DNA of 33,596 nt from Dyella silvatica (GTDB lineage Bacteria; Pseudomonadota; Gammaproteobacteria; Xanthomonadales; Rhodanobacteraceae), in the NCBI RefSeq assembly GCF_026283955.1, contig NZ_JAPDPE010000052.1, positions 1-33,596 on the forward strand. The letters are read 5' to 3'. The position numbers and the translations under genes were made by a program. The notes under the pieces are model-generated. The model searched no databases. It worked only from the letters and a program-made list of their open reading frames with translations, and was not told where the DNA came from. Every line of letters begins with the position of its first letter. The first letter of the stretch is position 1. Positions 1 through 7,623 of the stretch are shown here, piece by piece.

Positions 1-179
1 GCATGGTCACCTTCACCCACCTGCCCTACGCCTATGCGCTGGAGCGAGGTCGCGCGCAAGATCAGTTATTGCAGCAGTTGCTGCAAGGGTCGACCGATGT
101 CAGCAGCATCGACTTGAACGCCGCGGTTGCCGCCGTGCAATCCAGGTTGCCGCCGCTGCCCAACCTGCGCCATGGATGA
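1..179 (+). CDS. 3' end of an unidentified gene
   Basis: An open frame enters from the left edge and ends at TGA 177-179; about 59 C-terminal residues are visible. The tail contains FTHLPYAYALERGRAQDQLL and a proline-rich end. I do not recognise the family from this fragment. The stop lies inside the next gene: the following ATG at 172 overlaps this frame by 8 bases, so the two are probably co-transcribed and translationally coupled. The true start is outside the window. Confidence 0.6.
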   Translation, partial: MVTFTHLPYAYALERGRAQDQLLQQLLQGSTDVSSIDLNAAVAAVQSRLPPLPNLRHG

Positions 180-579
180 AACCCTGCTCGCCGCTTATCG
201 GGCCACCGATTATCGGGTGCGCCTGGTACAGGGCGGCTGGGCAAGTATCCGCATCGAGCAACCGTTGCCCGCCGCATTGCATGTGTTGATCGGCGCGCAG
301 CACTGGGGCTTTGTCACCGCCTGGCATCCGCGCTCACAGCAGCTACCCCGACTGCCCAATCGGCTGGCGCAGCGACAACTATTGGCTGATCTAGGCGCAC
401 TAACGGAGGCGATAAGGATCCGTCCGGCGCTCGGCGTGGGTATCCACGGCTGGCGAGAACCCAGCCTGCTGGTGATCGGCCCCACCCCCGAGGCACTGGA
501 CACACTAGCCAGACACTACCGACAAAACGCCTATGTCTACGGCCTGGGCCGCGATCTTGCCCGCCTGCGCCAGCTTTAG
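172..579 (+). CDS. DUF3293 domain-containing protein
   Basis: This is a 135-residue cytoplasmic protein with no signal peptide or membrane segment. The pattern fits DUF3293: an N-terminal AYRATDYRV, then FVTAWHPRSQ, a central GWREPSLLVIG and a C-terminal ARHYRQNAYVYG. DUF3293 has no established biochemical function, and length and domain cover agree with the family. I chose ATG 172 because it opens exactly at the family's usual N-terminus and overlaps the upstream stop by 8 bases. Earlier in-frame starts would only add residues that are coding in the upstream gene's frame. It precedes ccmA by 52 bases, and a 13-codon mini frame (594-635) spans most of that gap and ends on the ccmA start. Position suggests co-transcription with the ccm genes; a functional link is not shown. 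Confidence 0.8.
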   Translation: MDETLLAAYRATDYRVRLVQGGWASIRIEQPLPAALHVLIGAQHWGFVTAWHPRSQQLPRLPNRLAQRQLLADLGALTEAIRIRPALGVGIHGWREPSLLVIGPTPEALDTLARHYRQNAYVYGLGRDLARLRQL

Positions 580-631
580 CGGCAGTGCGCCGCATGGACA
601 AGCGCGGTAAGCATTGCGGACAATCGCCCGG

Positions 632-1270
632 ATGACGGTCACCACCTTAACCGCTCCGCTTCTGCTCGAAGCGCGGGCCTTGTCTTTCTATCGCCAGGAC
701 GAGCCGGTATTCGGCCCGCTGGACTTTCGCCTGCATGCCGGCGAAGTGGCCTTGGTCGAAGGAGACAATGGCAGCGGCAAAACCACCTTGCTGCGAGTGC
801 TGGCCGGATTGCTGCACGTCGATGAAGGCGAGCTGCGCTGGCGCGGCGCCCCTTGGCAGCGAGATGCCTATAGCGGCGAAATCCTGTTCCTCGGCCATCA
901 TTTGGGCTTGAAGAGCGATCTCAGCGCACGCGAGAACCTGGCTGCCGCCAGCGGCCTTTACGGTACGCGCGACAACAGCCATCCCGACGGCGTATTGGCG
1001 CAGATCGGCCTGGCAGGCTATGAAGACGAACCGGTACGCCGCCTCTCTGCCGGGCAGAAAAAGCGTGCCGCGCTGGCTCGCCTGTTGCTGCTGCCCGCCA
1101 CGCTTTGGCTGCTGGATGAGCCTTATGCCAATCTCGACCGTATCGGCATTGAGCTAGTCAATCGCCTGGTCGAGCAACATGCAGCCCGCGGCGGCGCTGC
1201 CTTGATCACCAGCCACGGCGCCGTGAGCTTTCTCAGCGGCGAACCCAAACGGATTCGTCTGCATGCATAG
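632..1270 (+). CDS. ccmA: CcmA, ATP-binding subunit of the CcmABC(D) heme-handling ABC complex
   Basis: This is the cytoplasmic ATPase of the ABC complex that, with CcmB, CcmC and CcmD, releases heme-loaded CcmE during cytochrome c maturation (System I). In 212 residues all ABC motifs are visible: Walker A GDNGSGKT at 44-51, signature LSAGQ at 138-142, Walker B LWLLDEP at 158-164 with catalytic Glu163, a D-loop just after it, and the switch His195 in ITSHG. A TTG at 614 lies in the same frame, but ATG 632 gives the normal family N-terminus. The stop at 1268-1270 is 69 bases before ccmB; that gap carries a 12-bp tandem repeat and a 26-codon mini frame. It is the first ccm gene in the operon. 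Confidence 0.95.
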   Translation: MTVTTLTAPLLLEARALSFYRQDEPVFGPLDFRLHAGEVALVEGDNGSGKTTLLRVLAGLLHVDEGELRWRGAPWQRDAYSGEILFLGHHLGLKSDLSARENLAAASGLYGTRDNSHPDGVLAQIGLAGYEDEPVRRLSAGQKKRAALARLLLLPATLWLLDEPYANLDRIGIELVNRLVEQHAARGGAALITSHGAVSFLSGEPKRIRLHA

Positions 1271-1343
1271 CGCCACATCGAAGATGCATACGTCGGCGTC
1301 CCGCTTCAAAGCAGCGGTCAAAGCAGCGGTCAAAGCAGCATGA
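1263..1343 (+). other. 26-codon mini reading frame bridging ccmA and ccmB
   Basis: ATG 1263 lies inside the last codons of ccmA in another frame. The frame runs to TGA 1341-1343, which overlaps the ccmB start as ATGA. The peptide would end in an AAVK-type repeat, basic and alanine-rich, produced by the 12-bp tandem repeat. No clear ribosome binding site precedes it. It could act as a coupling frame that carries ribosomes to ccmB, or be a chance open frame in GC-rich DNA. It is not claimed as a functional protein. Confidence 0.3.
1307..1340 (+). repeat. 12-bp tandem repeat, about 2.8 copies
   Basis: The unit CAAAGCAGCGGT starts at 1307, 1319 and 1331, the last copy being incomplete and merging into the ccmB start codon at 1340. 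The repeat lies immediately 5' of ccmB, where a ribosome binding site would be, and provides no strong purine-rich Shine-Dalgarno sequence. Copy number is likely to vary by slippage. Confidence 0.85.
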
Positions 1344-2026
1344 GTCAGCCATCGCTCGCCAGCGCCTGCACCGCCGTACTCCGTCGCGACCTGACCCTCG
1401 CCTGGCGGCGCCGTGGCGATATCGCCATGCCGGTGTTGTACGCACTCATCGTCACCACGTTATTCCCGTTCGCGCTGGGGCCAGAAGACGCGTTACTGCA
1501 GCGCATTGCCGGTGGTGTCGTTCTGGTCACCGTGCTACTGGCCATGCTGTTGGCACTGGACGCTATGTTCCGCAGTGACATCGAAGATGGCTCGCTGGAA
1601 CAACTGGTGCTGGCCCCGCAACCGCTGGCGCTGATGCTCGGCATGAAAATTCTTGCGCATTGGCTGGGCACCGCATTGCCGCTGATGGTGGCCGCACCCT
1701 TGCTGGCCGGCATGCTGCACCTGCCTACCGCGGTCATGCCGGTGCTGCTGCTGGCGCTGTTACTGGCAACCCCGCTGCTTAGCCTGCTTGGCGCTGTGCT
1801 GGTGGCGTTGACGGCCGGTACGCGACGCTCTGGTATGCTGCTGGCCCTGATGCTGCTGCCACTGTGCGTGCCAGTGGTGATCTTCGCCGCCGGCGCGGTT
1901 GCCGCGGCTCAACAGGGGCTGCCATGGCTTGCACCTATCGCTTGGCTAGGCGCCGCGTTGGCACTGGCCTTGGTCCTGGCGCCGCTGGCTTGTGCTGCTG
2001 CCCTTCGCATTGCTCTGGACGCATGA
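1340..2026 (+). CDS. ccmB: CcmB, membrane subunit of the CcmABC complex
   Basis: This is a 228-residue integral inner-membrane protein with about six hydrophobic segments separated by short loops, as expected for CcmB. The N-terminal cytoplasmic stretch has LRRDLTLAWRRRGD, and a first loop contains FRSDIEDGSLEQLVLAPQPL, both characteristic of the family. With CcmA it powers release of holo-CcmE from CcmC. ATG 1340 gives the standard start; its A-T-G-A context overlaps the stop of the upstream mini frame. It is followed after six bases by ccmC, so the two are certainly one transcript. Confidence 0.95.
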   Translation: MSQPSLASACTAVLRRDLTLAWRRRGDIAMPVLYALIVTTLFPFALGPEDALLQRIAGGVVLVTVLLAMLLALDAMFRSDIEDGSLEQLVLAPQPLALMLGMKILAHWLGTALPLMVAAPLLAGMLHLPTAVMPVLLLALLLATPLLSLLGAVLVALTAGTRRSGMLLALMLLPLCVPVVIFAAGAVAAAQQGLPWLAPIAWLGAALALALVLAPLACAAALRIALDA

Positions 2027-2032
2027 GGCCTT

Positions 2033-2791
2033 ATGGCTAACTGGATCCCACTCTGGTTGCACAAGCTCGGCTCACCGCCGATTTTCTACCGCTTCGCGGG
2101 GCTGCTGCGCCCGTGGATGCTGGCGTTCGCCGTGCTGCTGGGTGCGGTCGCGTTATACGGCGGCCTGGTATTGGCCCCGCCTGATTACCAGCAAAGCGAT
2201 GCTTATCGAATCATTTTCATCCATGTGCCCAGCGCCTGGATGAGCTTGTTTATCTATGGAGTGATGGCGATAGCCTCGTTTATCGCCCTGGTCTGGCGGA
2301 TCAAGCTGGCTGAAGTGGTGGCCATGGAGTCAGCCCCCATCGGCGCCGCTTTCACCTTCATCACCCTGGTCACCGGCTCGCTGTGGGGCAAGCCGATGTG
2401 GGGCACCTGGTGGACCTGGGATGCCCGGCTGACCTCGGAGCTGGTGCTGCTGTTTTTGTACCTGGGCGTGATCGGCCTGTACCACTCGTTTGAGGATCGC
2501 CGTCAGGGTGCTCGGGCCGCCGCCTTTCTCGCCATCATCGGCATCATCAACGTACCGATCGTGCATTTCTCGGTGAACTGGTGGAACACCCTTCACCAGG
2601 GGTCGACCATCCGTATTCTCGGTCCGTCCAAAATGAGCGGCGATATGTTGTGGCCGCTGCTGACGATGATGGCGGCAACCAAGTTTTATTACCTCGCCAG
2701 TTTGTTCGGTCGCGCGCGCGTGGATCTGCTGGCGATGGAAAGCGGCAAGGACTGGGTGCGCAAAATCGCCGAAGACGAGGCCGCGCCATGA
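2033..2791 (+). CDS. ccmC: CcmC, heme lyase-type transporter loading CcmE
   Basis: This 252-residue polytopic membrane protein of the heme-handling protein family attaches heme to CcmE at the periplasmic face. The tryptophan-rich WWD motif reads WGTWWTWDARLTSE at about 123-136. The two periplasmic histidines that ligate heme in the family correspond to His64 (IFIHVP) and His188 (NTLHQG). Six membrane segments are apparent. The start ATG 2033 is six bases after the ccmB stop. The stop overlaps the ccmD start in an ATGA arrangement. Length is normal and nothing looks disrupted. Confidence 0.96.
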   Translation: MANWIPLWLHKLGSPPIFYRFAGLLRPWMLAFAVLLGAVALYGGLVLAPPDYQQSDAYRIIFIHVPSAWMSLFIYGVMAIASFIALVWRIKLAEVVAMESAPIGAAFTFITLVTGSLWGKPMWGTWWTWDARLTSELVLLFLYLGVIGLYHSFEDRRQGARAAAFLAIIGIINVPIVHFSVNWWNTLHQGSTIRILGPSKMSGDMLWPLLTMMAATKFYYLASLFGRARVDLLAMESGKDWVRKIAEDEAAP

Positions 2792-2985
2792 GCTCGTTCT
2801 TTGCGATGGGCGGATACGCCGCTTATATCTGGCCCGCCTATGCGGTGTTTTTTATCGTGTTGATCGCCGACTTCATCGCGCCATCGCTACGTCGTCGCCG
2901 CAACCTGCGCGAATTGCGTAGCCGCCTCGCCCGTCAAACCGCACGTCAAGATCGCGTGACCCGCACTCCGCCAGCTTCGTCTTGA
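2788..2985 (+). CDS. ccmD: CcmD, small membrane subunit of the heme export complex
   Basis: This is a 65-residue protein with a single membrane helix at about 13-32 ([19 protein letters not shown]) followed by a strongly basic, arginine-rich cytoplasmic tail. Size, topology and position between ccmC and ccmE are those of CcmD, which is needed for release of holo-CcmE from CcmABC. The ATG overlaps the ccmC stop (ATGA at 2788-2791), which fixes the start. The gap to ccmE is 22 bases; within it a four-codon frame (2997-3011) again ends on the next start codon. Confidence 0.92.
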   Translation: MSSFFAMGGYAAYIWPAYAVFFIVLIADFIAPSLRRRRNLRELRSRLARQTARQDRVTRTPPASS

Positions 2986-3007
2986 AGCCAGCCGCCATGA
3001 GCACACC

Positions 3008-3484
3008 ATGAATCCCACCCGCAAACGCCGGCTTACCCTGGTTCTTCTGATTTTCGCAGCCGCAGCCGTGGCTATCGGGCTGACCGTGTTCGCGCTGCAG
3101 CAGAACATGAATTACCTGTTCACTCCAAGTCAGATACAAACCGGCCAAGCGAACAGTTACAAGACTTTTCGTCTCGGCGGCATGGTCAAGGCCGGCTCGA
3201 TCCAGCGCAGCAGCGACTCACTCAAGGTCACCTTCACCGTGGTCGATGCCAGCGGCAAGATGCCGGTCGAGTACACCGGCATTCTTCCCGATCTGTTTCG
3301 CGACAACCAATCGGTTATCGCTACCGGCCATATGGACAACGCCCACTTCATCGCCACCGAAGTACTGGCCAAGCACGATGAAACCTACATGCCTAAAGAG
3401 CTGAAAGACGCGATGGCCAAGGCACATGAAGGTAAGAAGGTCGATGAAACCGCCGCAGGAGAAGCCGGCATGGGAAACCGATAA
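3008..3484 (+). CDS. ccmE: CcmE, periplasmic heme chaperone
   Basis: This 158-residue protein is anchored by one N-terminal membrane segment (about 9-30) with a periplasmic beta-barrel (OB-fold) domain. The heme-attachment motif is AKHDETYMP: His123 corresponds to the covalent heme-binding histidine (His130 in E. coli) and Tyr127 to the conserved tyrosine. The C-terminal tail is flexible and charged, as usual. CcmE takes heme from CcmC and delivers it to CcmF/CcmH for attachment to apocytochrome c. ATG 3008 is chosen because the basic N-terminus MNPTRKRR followed by the anchor is typical. A 101-base gap to ccmF is nearly filled by a 32-codon mini frame. Confidence 0.96.
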   Translation: MNPTRKRRLTLVLLIFAAAAVAIGLTVFALQQNMNYLFTPSQIQTGQANSYKTFRLGGMVKAGSIQRSSDSLKVTFTVVDASGKMPVEYTGILPDLFRDNQSVIATGHMDNAHFIATEVLAKHDETYMPKELKDAMAKAHEGKKVDETAAGEAGMGNR

Positions 3485-3490
3485 ACCACC

Positions 3491-3589
3491 ATGTCTGATC
3501 GCCTGCCCTATCCACGGAGCGTCTTTGCCATGCCCGCACCGCACCGCCACGCTGCTGTCCATGTTCCACTGCGGATGCCTGCTCAATGA
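3491..3589 (+). other. 32-codon mini reading frame bridging ccmE and ccmF
   Basis: ATG 3491, seven bases after the ccmE stop, opens a frame that ends at TGA 3587-3589, overlapping the ccmF start as ATGA. The predicted peptide is proline- and histidine-rich, unlike a membrane or secreted protein, and resembles nothing I know. No good ribosome binding site is visible. Its interest is positional: it keeps a translating ribosome on the message up to ccmF. It may be chance. Confidence 0.3.
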
Positions 3590-5568
3590 CTCCCGAACTC
3601 GGCCAACTCGCCCTTATTCTCGCCTTGCTGCTGGCCATGGCGCAAAGCGCATTGCCGCTGTTTGGCGCCTGGCGCAATAACCGCGCCTTGATGGCGGTAG
3701 CCCGACCAGCGGCCGCGGGCCAGGCAGTATTCGTGGCGCTGGCCTTCGGCATCCTGACCTGGGCATTTTTGCAATTCGATTTCTCCGTTCGCTACGTCGC
3801 TGATAATTCCAATCTGGCGCTGCCCTGGTATTACCGCATTGCGGCGGTTTGGGGGGCGCATGAAGGTTCGCTGCTGTTGTGGATCTTCATCCTCAATCTG
3901 TGGACGGTGGCCTTGGCCGCCTTCAGCCGGCATCTACCTGAAGTGTTCGTCTCGCGTGTGCTGGGTGTGCTGGGTCTGGTCGCTGTCGGCTTTCTCGCCT
4001 TCATCATCTTTACCTCCAACCCCTTTGGACGGCTGCTACCGATGCCGCCTGACGGCGGTGATTTGAACCCAGTGCTGCAAGATCCCGGCATGACCTTCCA
4101 TCCGCCCGTGCTCTATATGGGCTATGTGGGTTTCTCGGTGGCGTTTGCGTTCTCCATCGCGGCGCTGCTCGGCGGCGAGCTGGAACTGGCCTGGGTGCGT
4201 TGGGCACGACCCTGGACCAATATCGCCTGGGGCTTTCTCTCGGCAGGTATCGTCGCCGGCAGCTGGTGGGCCTACGCCGAGCTGGGCTGGGGCGGCTGGT
4301 GGTTCTGGGACCCGGTCGAAAATGCCAGCTTCATGCCGTGGCTGGTCGGTGCCGCCCTGGTGCATGCACAAGCGGTGACAGAAAAACGCGGCTCGCTGCG
4401 CGCATGGACCATCTTGCTGTCGATCTTCGCCTTCTCGCTGTCGTTGCTGGGCACCTTCCTGGTGCGCTCGGGCGTACTGACTTCCGTGCATGCCTTCGCT
4501 TCCGACCCCAAACGCGGCCTGTTTATTCTCTGCTTCCTGGTCATCGTGGTAGGTGGCTCGCTACTGCTTTATGCGCTGCGCGCACCCAAGGTCGCCGGTG
4601 GCAAACCGTTCGCCGTGGTCTCGCGTGAAACCGCGGTCCTGATCGGCAACCTGATGTTTACCGTGGCAGCCGCCATGGTCTTGCTCGGCACACTATTCCC
4701 CTTGATCGGCGACGCGCTGAACCTGGGCAAGATTTCGGTCGGCCCACCCTACTTCGGCTTCCTGTTTACCCTGCTGATGCTGCCGGTGGTGTTGCTGATG
4801 CCGTTTGGCCCGTTTCTACGCTGGGGCAAAAGTGACGTGCCACCCTTGAAGCGCCTGTTGCTGCGTGCCGGCATGGCGGCCGTAGCCTGCGCCGTCGTCG
4901 CTGCCTGGGTAACCGACGGCCAGGGCAAGGCCATCGCTGGCGTGGCCGCCGCGGTGTGGTGTGGCTTCGGTACTCTGCTTTATGTGTTCAAGCGCTGGCG
5001 TGAGATGCCCCGCGGTCGCCGTTACCCTGCTGAAATGGCCGGCATGCTGCTGGCGCATTTCGGCGTCGGCGTGTTTCTTGCCGGCGTGTTGCTGACCGAA
5101 TCGCTCAATGTCGAACGCGATGTACGCCTGGCGCCCGGCCAGACCGAAACCGTCGGCGGTTACGACTTCCGTTTTGATGGCGTGCACGAAGTCGAAGGCC
5201 CCAACTGGCGCGCCGATCAAGGCGTGGTGACCGTGTCCAGGCAGGGCCGCTTAATCGCCGTCATGCATCCGCAAAAACGCACCTATACCCGCGGTCAGGT
5301 ACAAACCGCATCGGCGATCGATTCCGGATTTACCCGCGACCTGTATGTCGCCCTGGGCGAACCGATGAATCCGAACGACATCGAGGGCGCCTGGGCCTTG
5401 CGGCTTTATCACAAGCCGTTCGTGCGCTGGATCTGGGCGGGCGGCTTGCTGATGATGCTGGGTGGTTTTGTCAGTGCCGGCGAGCGCCGATTCCGCCCTC
5501 ATCGGGCCGATGCAAAATCCGCGGCCGCGGCATCTCCTGCCGTGGTCACGCAGGAATCGCACGCATGA
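3586..5568 (+). CDS. ccmF: CcmF, cytochrome c heme lyase subunit
   Basis: This is the large polytopic membrane protein (660 residues, normal length) of the heme ligation complex, which works with CcmH/CcmI to attach heme to the CXXCH of apocytochromes c. The tryptophan-rich WWD motif WGGWWFWDPVENAS lies at about 235-248. Family motifs NPVLQDPGMTFHPPVLYMGY (161-180) and a conserved AAVWGAHEGSLLLW near 86-99 are present. About 13-15 membrane segments are visible, with a large periplasmic loop near the C-terminus. ATG 3586 matches the family start. The stop overlaps the start of ccmG as ATGA at 5565-5568. Confidence 0.97.
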   Translation: MTPELGQLALILALLLAMAQSALPLFGAWRNNRALMAVARPAAAGQAVFVALAFGILTWAFLQFDFSVRYVADNSNLALPWYYRIAAVWGAHEGSLLLWIFILNLWTVALAAFSRHLPEVFVSRVLGVLGLVAVGFLAFIIFTSNPFGRLLPMPPDGGDLNPVLQDPGMTFHPPVLYMGYVGFSVAFAFSIAALLGGELELAWVRWARPWTNIAWGFLSAGIVAGSWWAYAELGWGGWWFWDPVENASFMPWLVGAALVHAQAVTEKRGSLRAWTILLSIFAFSLSLLGTFLVRSGVLTSVHAFASDPKRGLFILCFLVIVVGGSLLLYALRAPKVAGGKPFAVVSRETAVLIGNLMFTVAAAMVLLGTLFPLIGDALNLGKISVGPPYFGFLFTLLMLPVVLLMPFGPFLRWGKSDVPPLKRLLLRAGMAAVACAVVAAWVTDGQGKAIAGVAAAVWCGFGTLLYVFKRWREMPRGRRYPAEMAGMLLAHFGVGVFLAGVLLTESLNVERDVRLAPGQTETVGGYDFRFDGVHEVEGPNWRADQGVVTVSRQGRLIAVMHPQKRTYTRGQVQTASAIDSGFTRDLYVALGEPMNPNDIEGAWALRLYHKPFVRWIWAGGLLMMLGGFVSAGERRFRPHRADAKSAAAASPAVVTQESHA

Positions 5569-6110
5569 ACCGGCTACTGCCATTCTTCGGTTTTCTGCTG
5601 CTGGTGGCGTTGCTCGGCTTTGGCATCTGGTGGAATACCCAGCACGACCAGCGCGAAGTGCCCTCGCCGCTTATCAATAAACCGGCACCGGCCTTTGTCT
5701 TGCCCACACTGGATGACGCCGACAAAACGGTAAGCAAGGTCTCGATGCTGGGCAAGCCGTATCTCATCAATGTCTTTGCCAGCTGGTGCATCGCTTGCGG
5801 TGAAGAGCACCCGGTACTGATGAGCGAGGCGCCACAGCTCGGCGTGCCGCTGATCGGCTACAACTACAAAGATGCACCGGATGACGCCAAGGCTTGGCTA
5901 GAGAAACACGGTAACCCCTACAGCGTGATCATCACTGACCGCGAAGGACGCACGGCGATCGACTTCGGCGTTTACGGTGCCCCGGAAAGCTTTTTGGTCG
6001 ATGGCAAAGGCGTCATCCGCTACAAGCGCATCGGCATACTGACTCCTGAAATCATCGAGAAAGAGCTGAAACCGGCGATCGCTGCCTTGGCCAAAGAGGT
6101 GCAGCCATGA
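5565..6110 (+). CDS. ccmG: CcmG/DsbE, membrane-anchored thiol-disulfide reductase
   Basis: This 181-residue thioredoxin-fold protein is held by an N-terminal membrane anchor (about 5-23) with the catalytic domain in the periplasm. It keeps the apocytochrome c CXXCH cysteines and CcmH reduced before heme attachment. The active site is WCIAC (Cys75 and Cys78), and the conserved cis-proline region is GVYGAPESF with Pro140. The dipeptide between the cysteines is Ile-Ala, not the Pro-Thr of the E. coli protein. The ATG overlaps the ccmF stop and the stop overlaps ccmH (ATGA at 6107-6110), giving tight translational coupling on both sides. Confidence 0.95.
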   Translation: MNRLLPFFGFLLLVALLGFGIWWNTQHDQREVPSPLINKPAPAFVLPTLDDADKTVSKVSMLGKPYLINVFASWCIACGEEHPVLMSEAPQLGVPLIGYNYKDAPDDAKAWLEKHGNPYSVIITDREGRTAIDFGVYGAPESFLVDGKGVIRYKRIGILTPEIIEKELKPAIAALAKEVQP

Positions 6111-6577
6111 CGTCGACCGGTTTTCGCGCCATCCGCGTGTTCGTCCTGTCGTTTTCCTTGCTCTTTGCTGGCGTGTTGTTCGCTCAGGCCATCGAGCCGC
6201 TACCGTTCAAGAACCATACTGAAGAACTCCGCTTTCAGAGCCTGACGCGTGAATTGCGCTGCCTGGTCTGCCAGAACGAAAATCTGGCCGACTCCAATGC
6301 CGATCTCGCGCGTGACCTGCGCCGCGAAGTATTCGAACAAATGCAGGCCGGCAAAAGCGATGCTGAGATCAAGCAATACCTGGTCGACCGCTACTCGGAC
6401 TTCGTGCTGTACGACCCACCGGTAAAGCCCAGCACATGGCTACTGTGGTTTGGTCCGTTGCTGATTCTGCTTGCCGGTGCCGCCGTAGTGGTGGTCACCG
6501 TGCGCAGACGCAGCCGCGCTGGCATCGCTGCGGCACCGGCCGAACGCAGTTCGGTCAATGAAGAGGACGACTGGTGA
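6107..6577 (+). CDS. ccmH: CcmH (N-terminal CcmH/CycL type), thiol-reductase component
   Basis: This 156-residue protein has a cleavable signal peptide (about 1-27, ending LFAQA), a periplasmic three-helix domain with the redox motif LRCLVCQN (Cys52, Cys55), and a C-terminal membrane segment (about 108-131). It handles the apocytochrome CXXCH together with CcmG and CcmF. In E. coli, CcmH is a fusion with the CcmI-like TPR region; here, as in many proteobacteria, the two are separate genes. Start and stop both overlap neighbours (ATGA with ccmG, GTGA with ccmI). Confidence 0.94.
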   Translation: MTSTGFRAIRVFVLSFSLLFAGVLFAQAIEPLPFKNHTEELRFQSLTRELRCLVCQNENLADSNADLARDLRREVFEQMQAGKSDAEIKQYLVDRYSDFVLYDPPVKPSTWLLWFGPLLILLAGAAVVVVTVRRRSRAGIAAAPAERSSVNEEDDW

Positions 6578-7623
6578 AGCTTGCTTTCTATCTTGCCGCC
6601 GCGGCGATGATCGCCACGGCGCTGGCACTGCTGTTGCTGCCGCTGGTACGCCATGGCCGCCGTCTTGGCCGGCCGCGCAGTGTGTTCGTCATTGCGTTGT
6701 TGATCGCCTTTGCCCTGCCCCTGGCAAGTGCAGGGCTGTACCTGCTGATCGGCACGCCGGTGGCGCTCAACGGTGTTGTCGCGCAAGCGCAAGAGCCAGC
6801 GCTGAATATCGAGCAGGCCGTGGCCGAAATGCGCGAGCATCTGGCGCAAAAGCCGGATGACTTGCAAGGCTGGATGCTGCTCGCGCAAACCTATGCCGCG
6901 ATGCGTCGCCCCGCTGACGCTCGCCAAGCTTACGACCAGGCATTACGCCTGAGCGCGAACAATACCACCGCGATGATTGGCTGGGCCGAGGCCGATTCCA
7001 TGCAGCGCGATGACCACCTCATCGATGGGCGTTCACGCGAATTACTAGAGCAGGCCCTCAAGCTAGAGCCAGAGAATCAGCGCGGGCTATGGCTGTTGGG
7101 TATCAGCGACTTTCAACATGACCACTATGCCGATGCCGCCGCCACCTGGCGCCGCCTGCAACCGTTGCTGGAGCCAGGCTCCAGCGTCGCCAAATCGGTC
7201 GCCCAGCAAATTGCGCTGGCCGATGCGCGTGCCGGGGCTGGCCCCGCCACTGCTGAAGCCAGCTCATCGGCAACCACACAACCTGCGCTGCAAGTACAGG
7301 TCGCGCTAGCCCCGGCGCTCAAAGATAAGCTGGCTGTGGGCGACACGCTGTTTATCTATGCGCGGGCCGAACAGGGCCCGCCCATGCCGCTCGCCGTGGC
7401 GCGGATGCAAGCAGATGCGCTGCCTGCAACGGTAACCTTGACCGATGCCATGGCGATGACCCCGCAGCGCAAGCTCTCCTCGGTACCGCGTGTTTTCGTT
7501 GGCGCACGCATCAGCAAGAGCGGCCAGCCGATCGCCCAGTCTGGCGACCTGGAAGGCGATGCCGGCGTGGTCGACGTAAACAGCAAAACCCCCATCAAAA
7601 TCAGCATCGACAAGGTTCATTGA
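6574..7623 (+). CDS. ccmI: CcmI, TPR apocytochrome chaperone
   Basis: This is a 349-residue protein with two N-terminal membrane segments (about 3-24 and 38-60), a TPR region at about 75-200 (WMLLAQTYAAMRRPADARQA, then a second repeat near GLWLLGISDFQHDHYADA), and a C-terminal periplasmic domain of about 110 residues. This is the layout of CcmI/CycH, which binds apocytochrome c C-termini and presents them to the heme lyase. Translation starts at GTG 6574, overlapping the ccmH stop as GTGA; a later start would remove the first anchor. The stop TGA 7621-7623 overlaps the ATG of the following acyltransferase gene (TGATG). Confidence 0.93.
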   Translation: MKLAFYLAAAAMIATALALLLLPLVRHGRRLGRPRSVFVIALLIAFALPLASAGLYLLIGTPVALNGVVAQAQEPALNIEQAVAEMREHLAQKPDDLQGWMLLAQTYAAMRRPADARQAYDQALRLSANNTTAMIGWAEADSMQRDDHLIDGRSRELLEQALKLEPENQRGLWLLGISDFQHDHYADAAATWRRLQPLLEPGSSVAKSVAQQIALADARAGAGPATAEASSSATTQPALQVQVALAPALKDKLAVGDTLFIYARAEQGPPMPLAVARMQADALPATVTLTDAMAMTPQRKLSSVPRVFVGARISKSGQPIAQSGDLEGDAGVVDVNSKTPIKISIDKVH

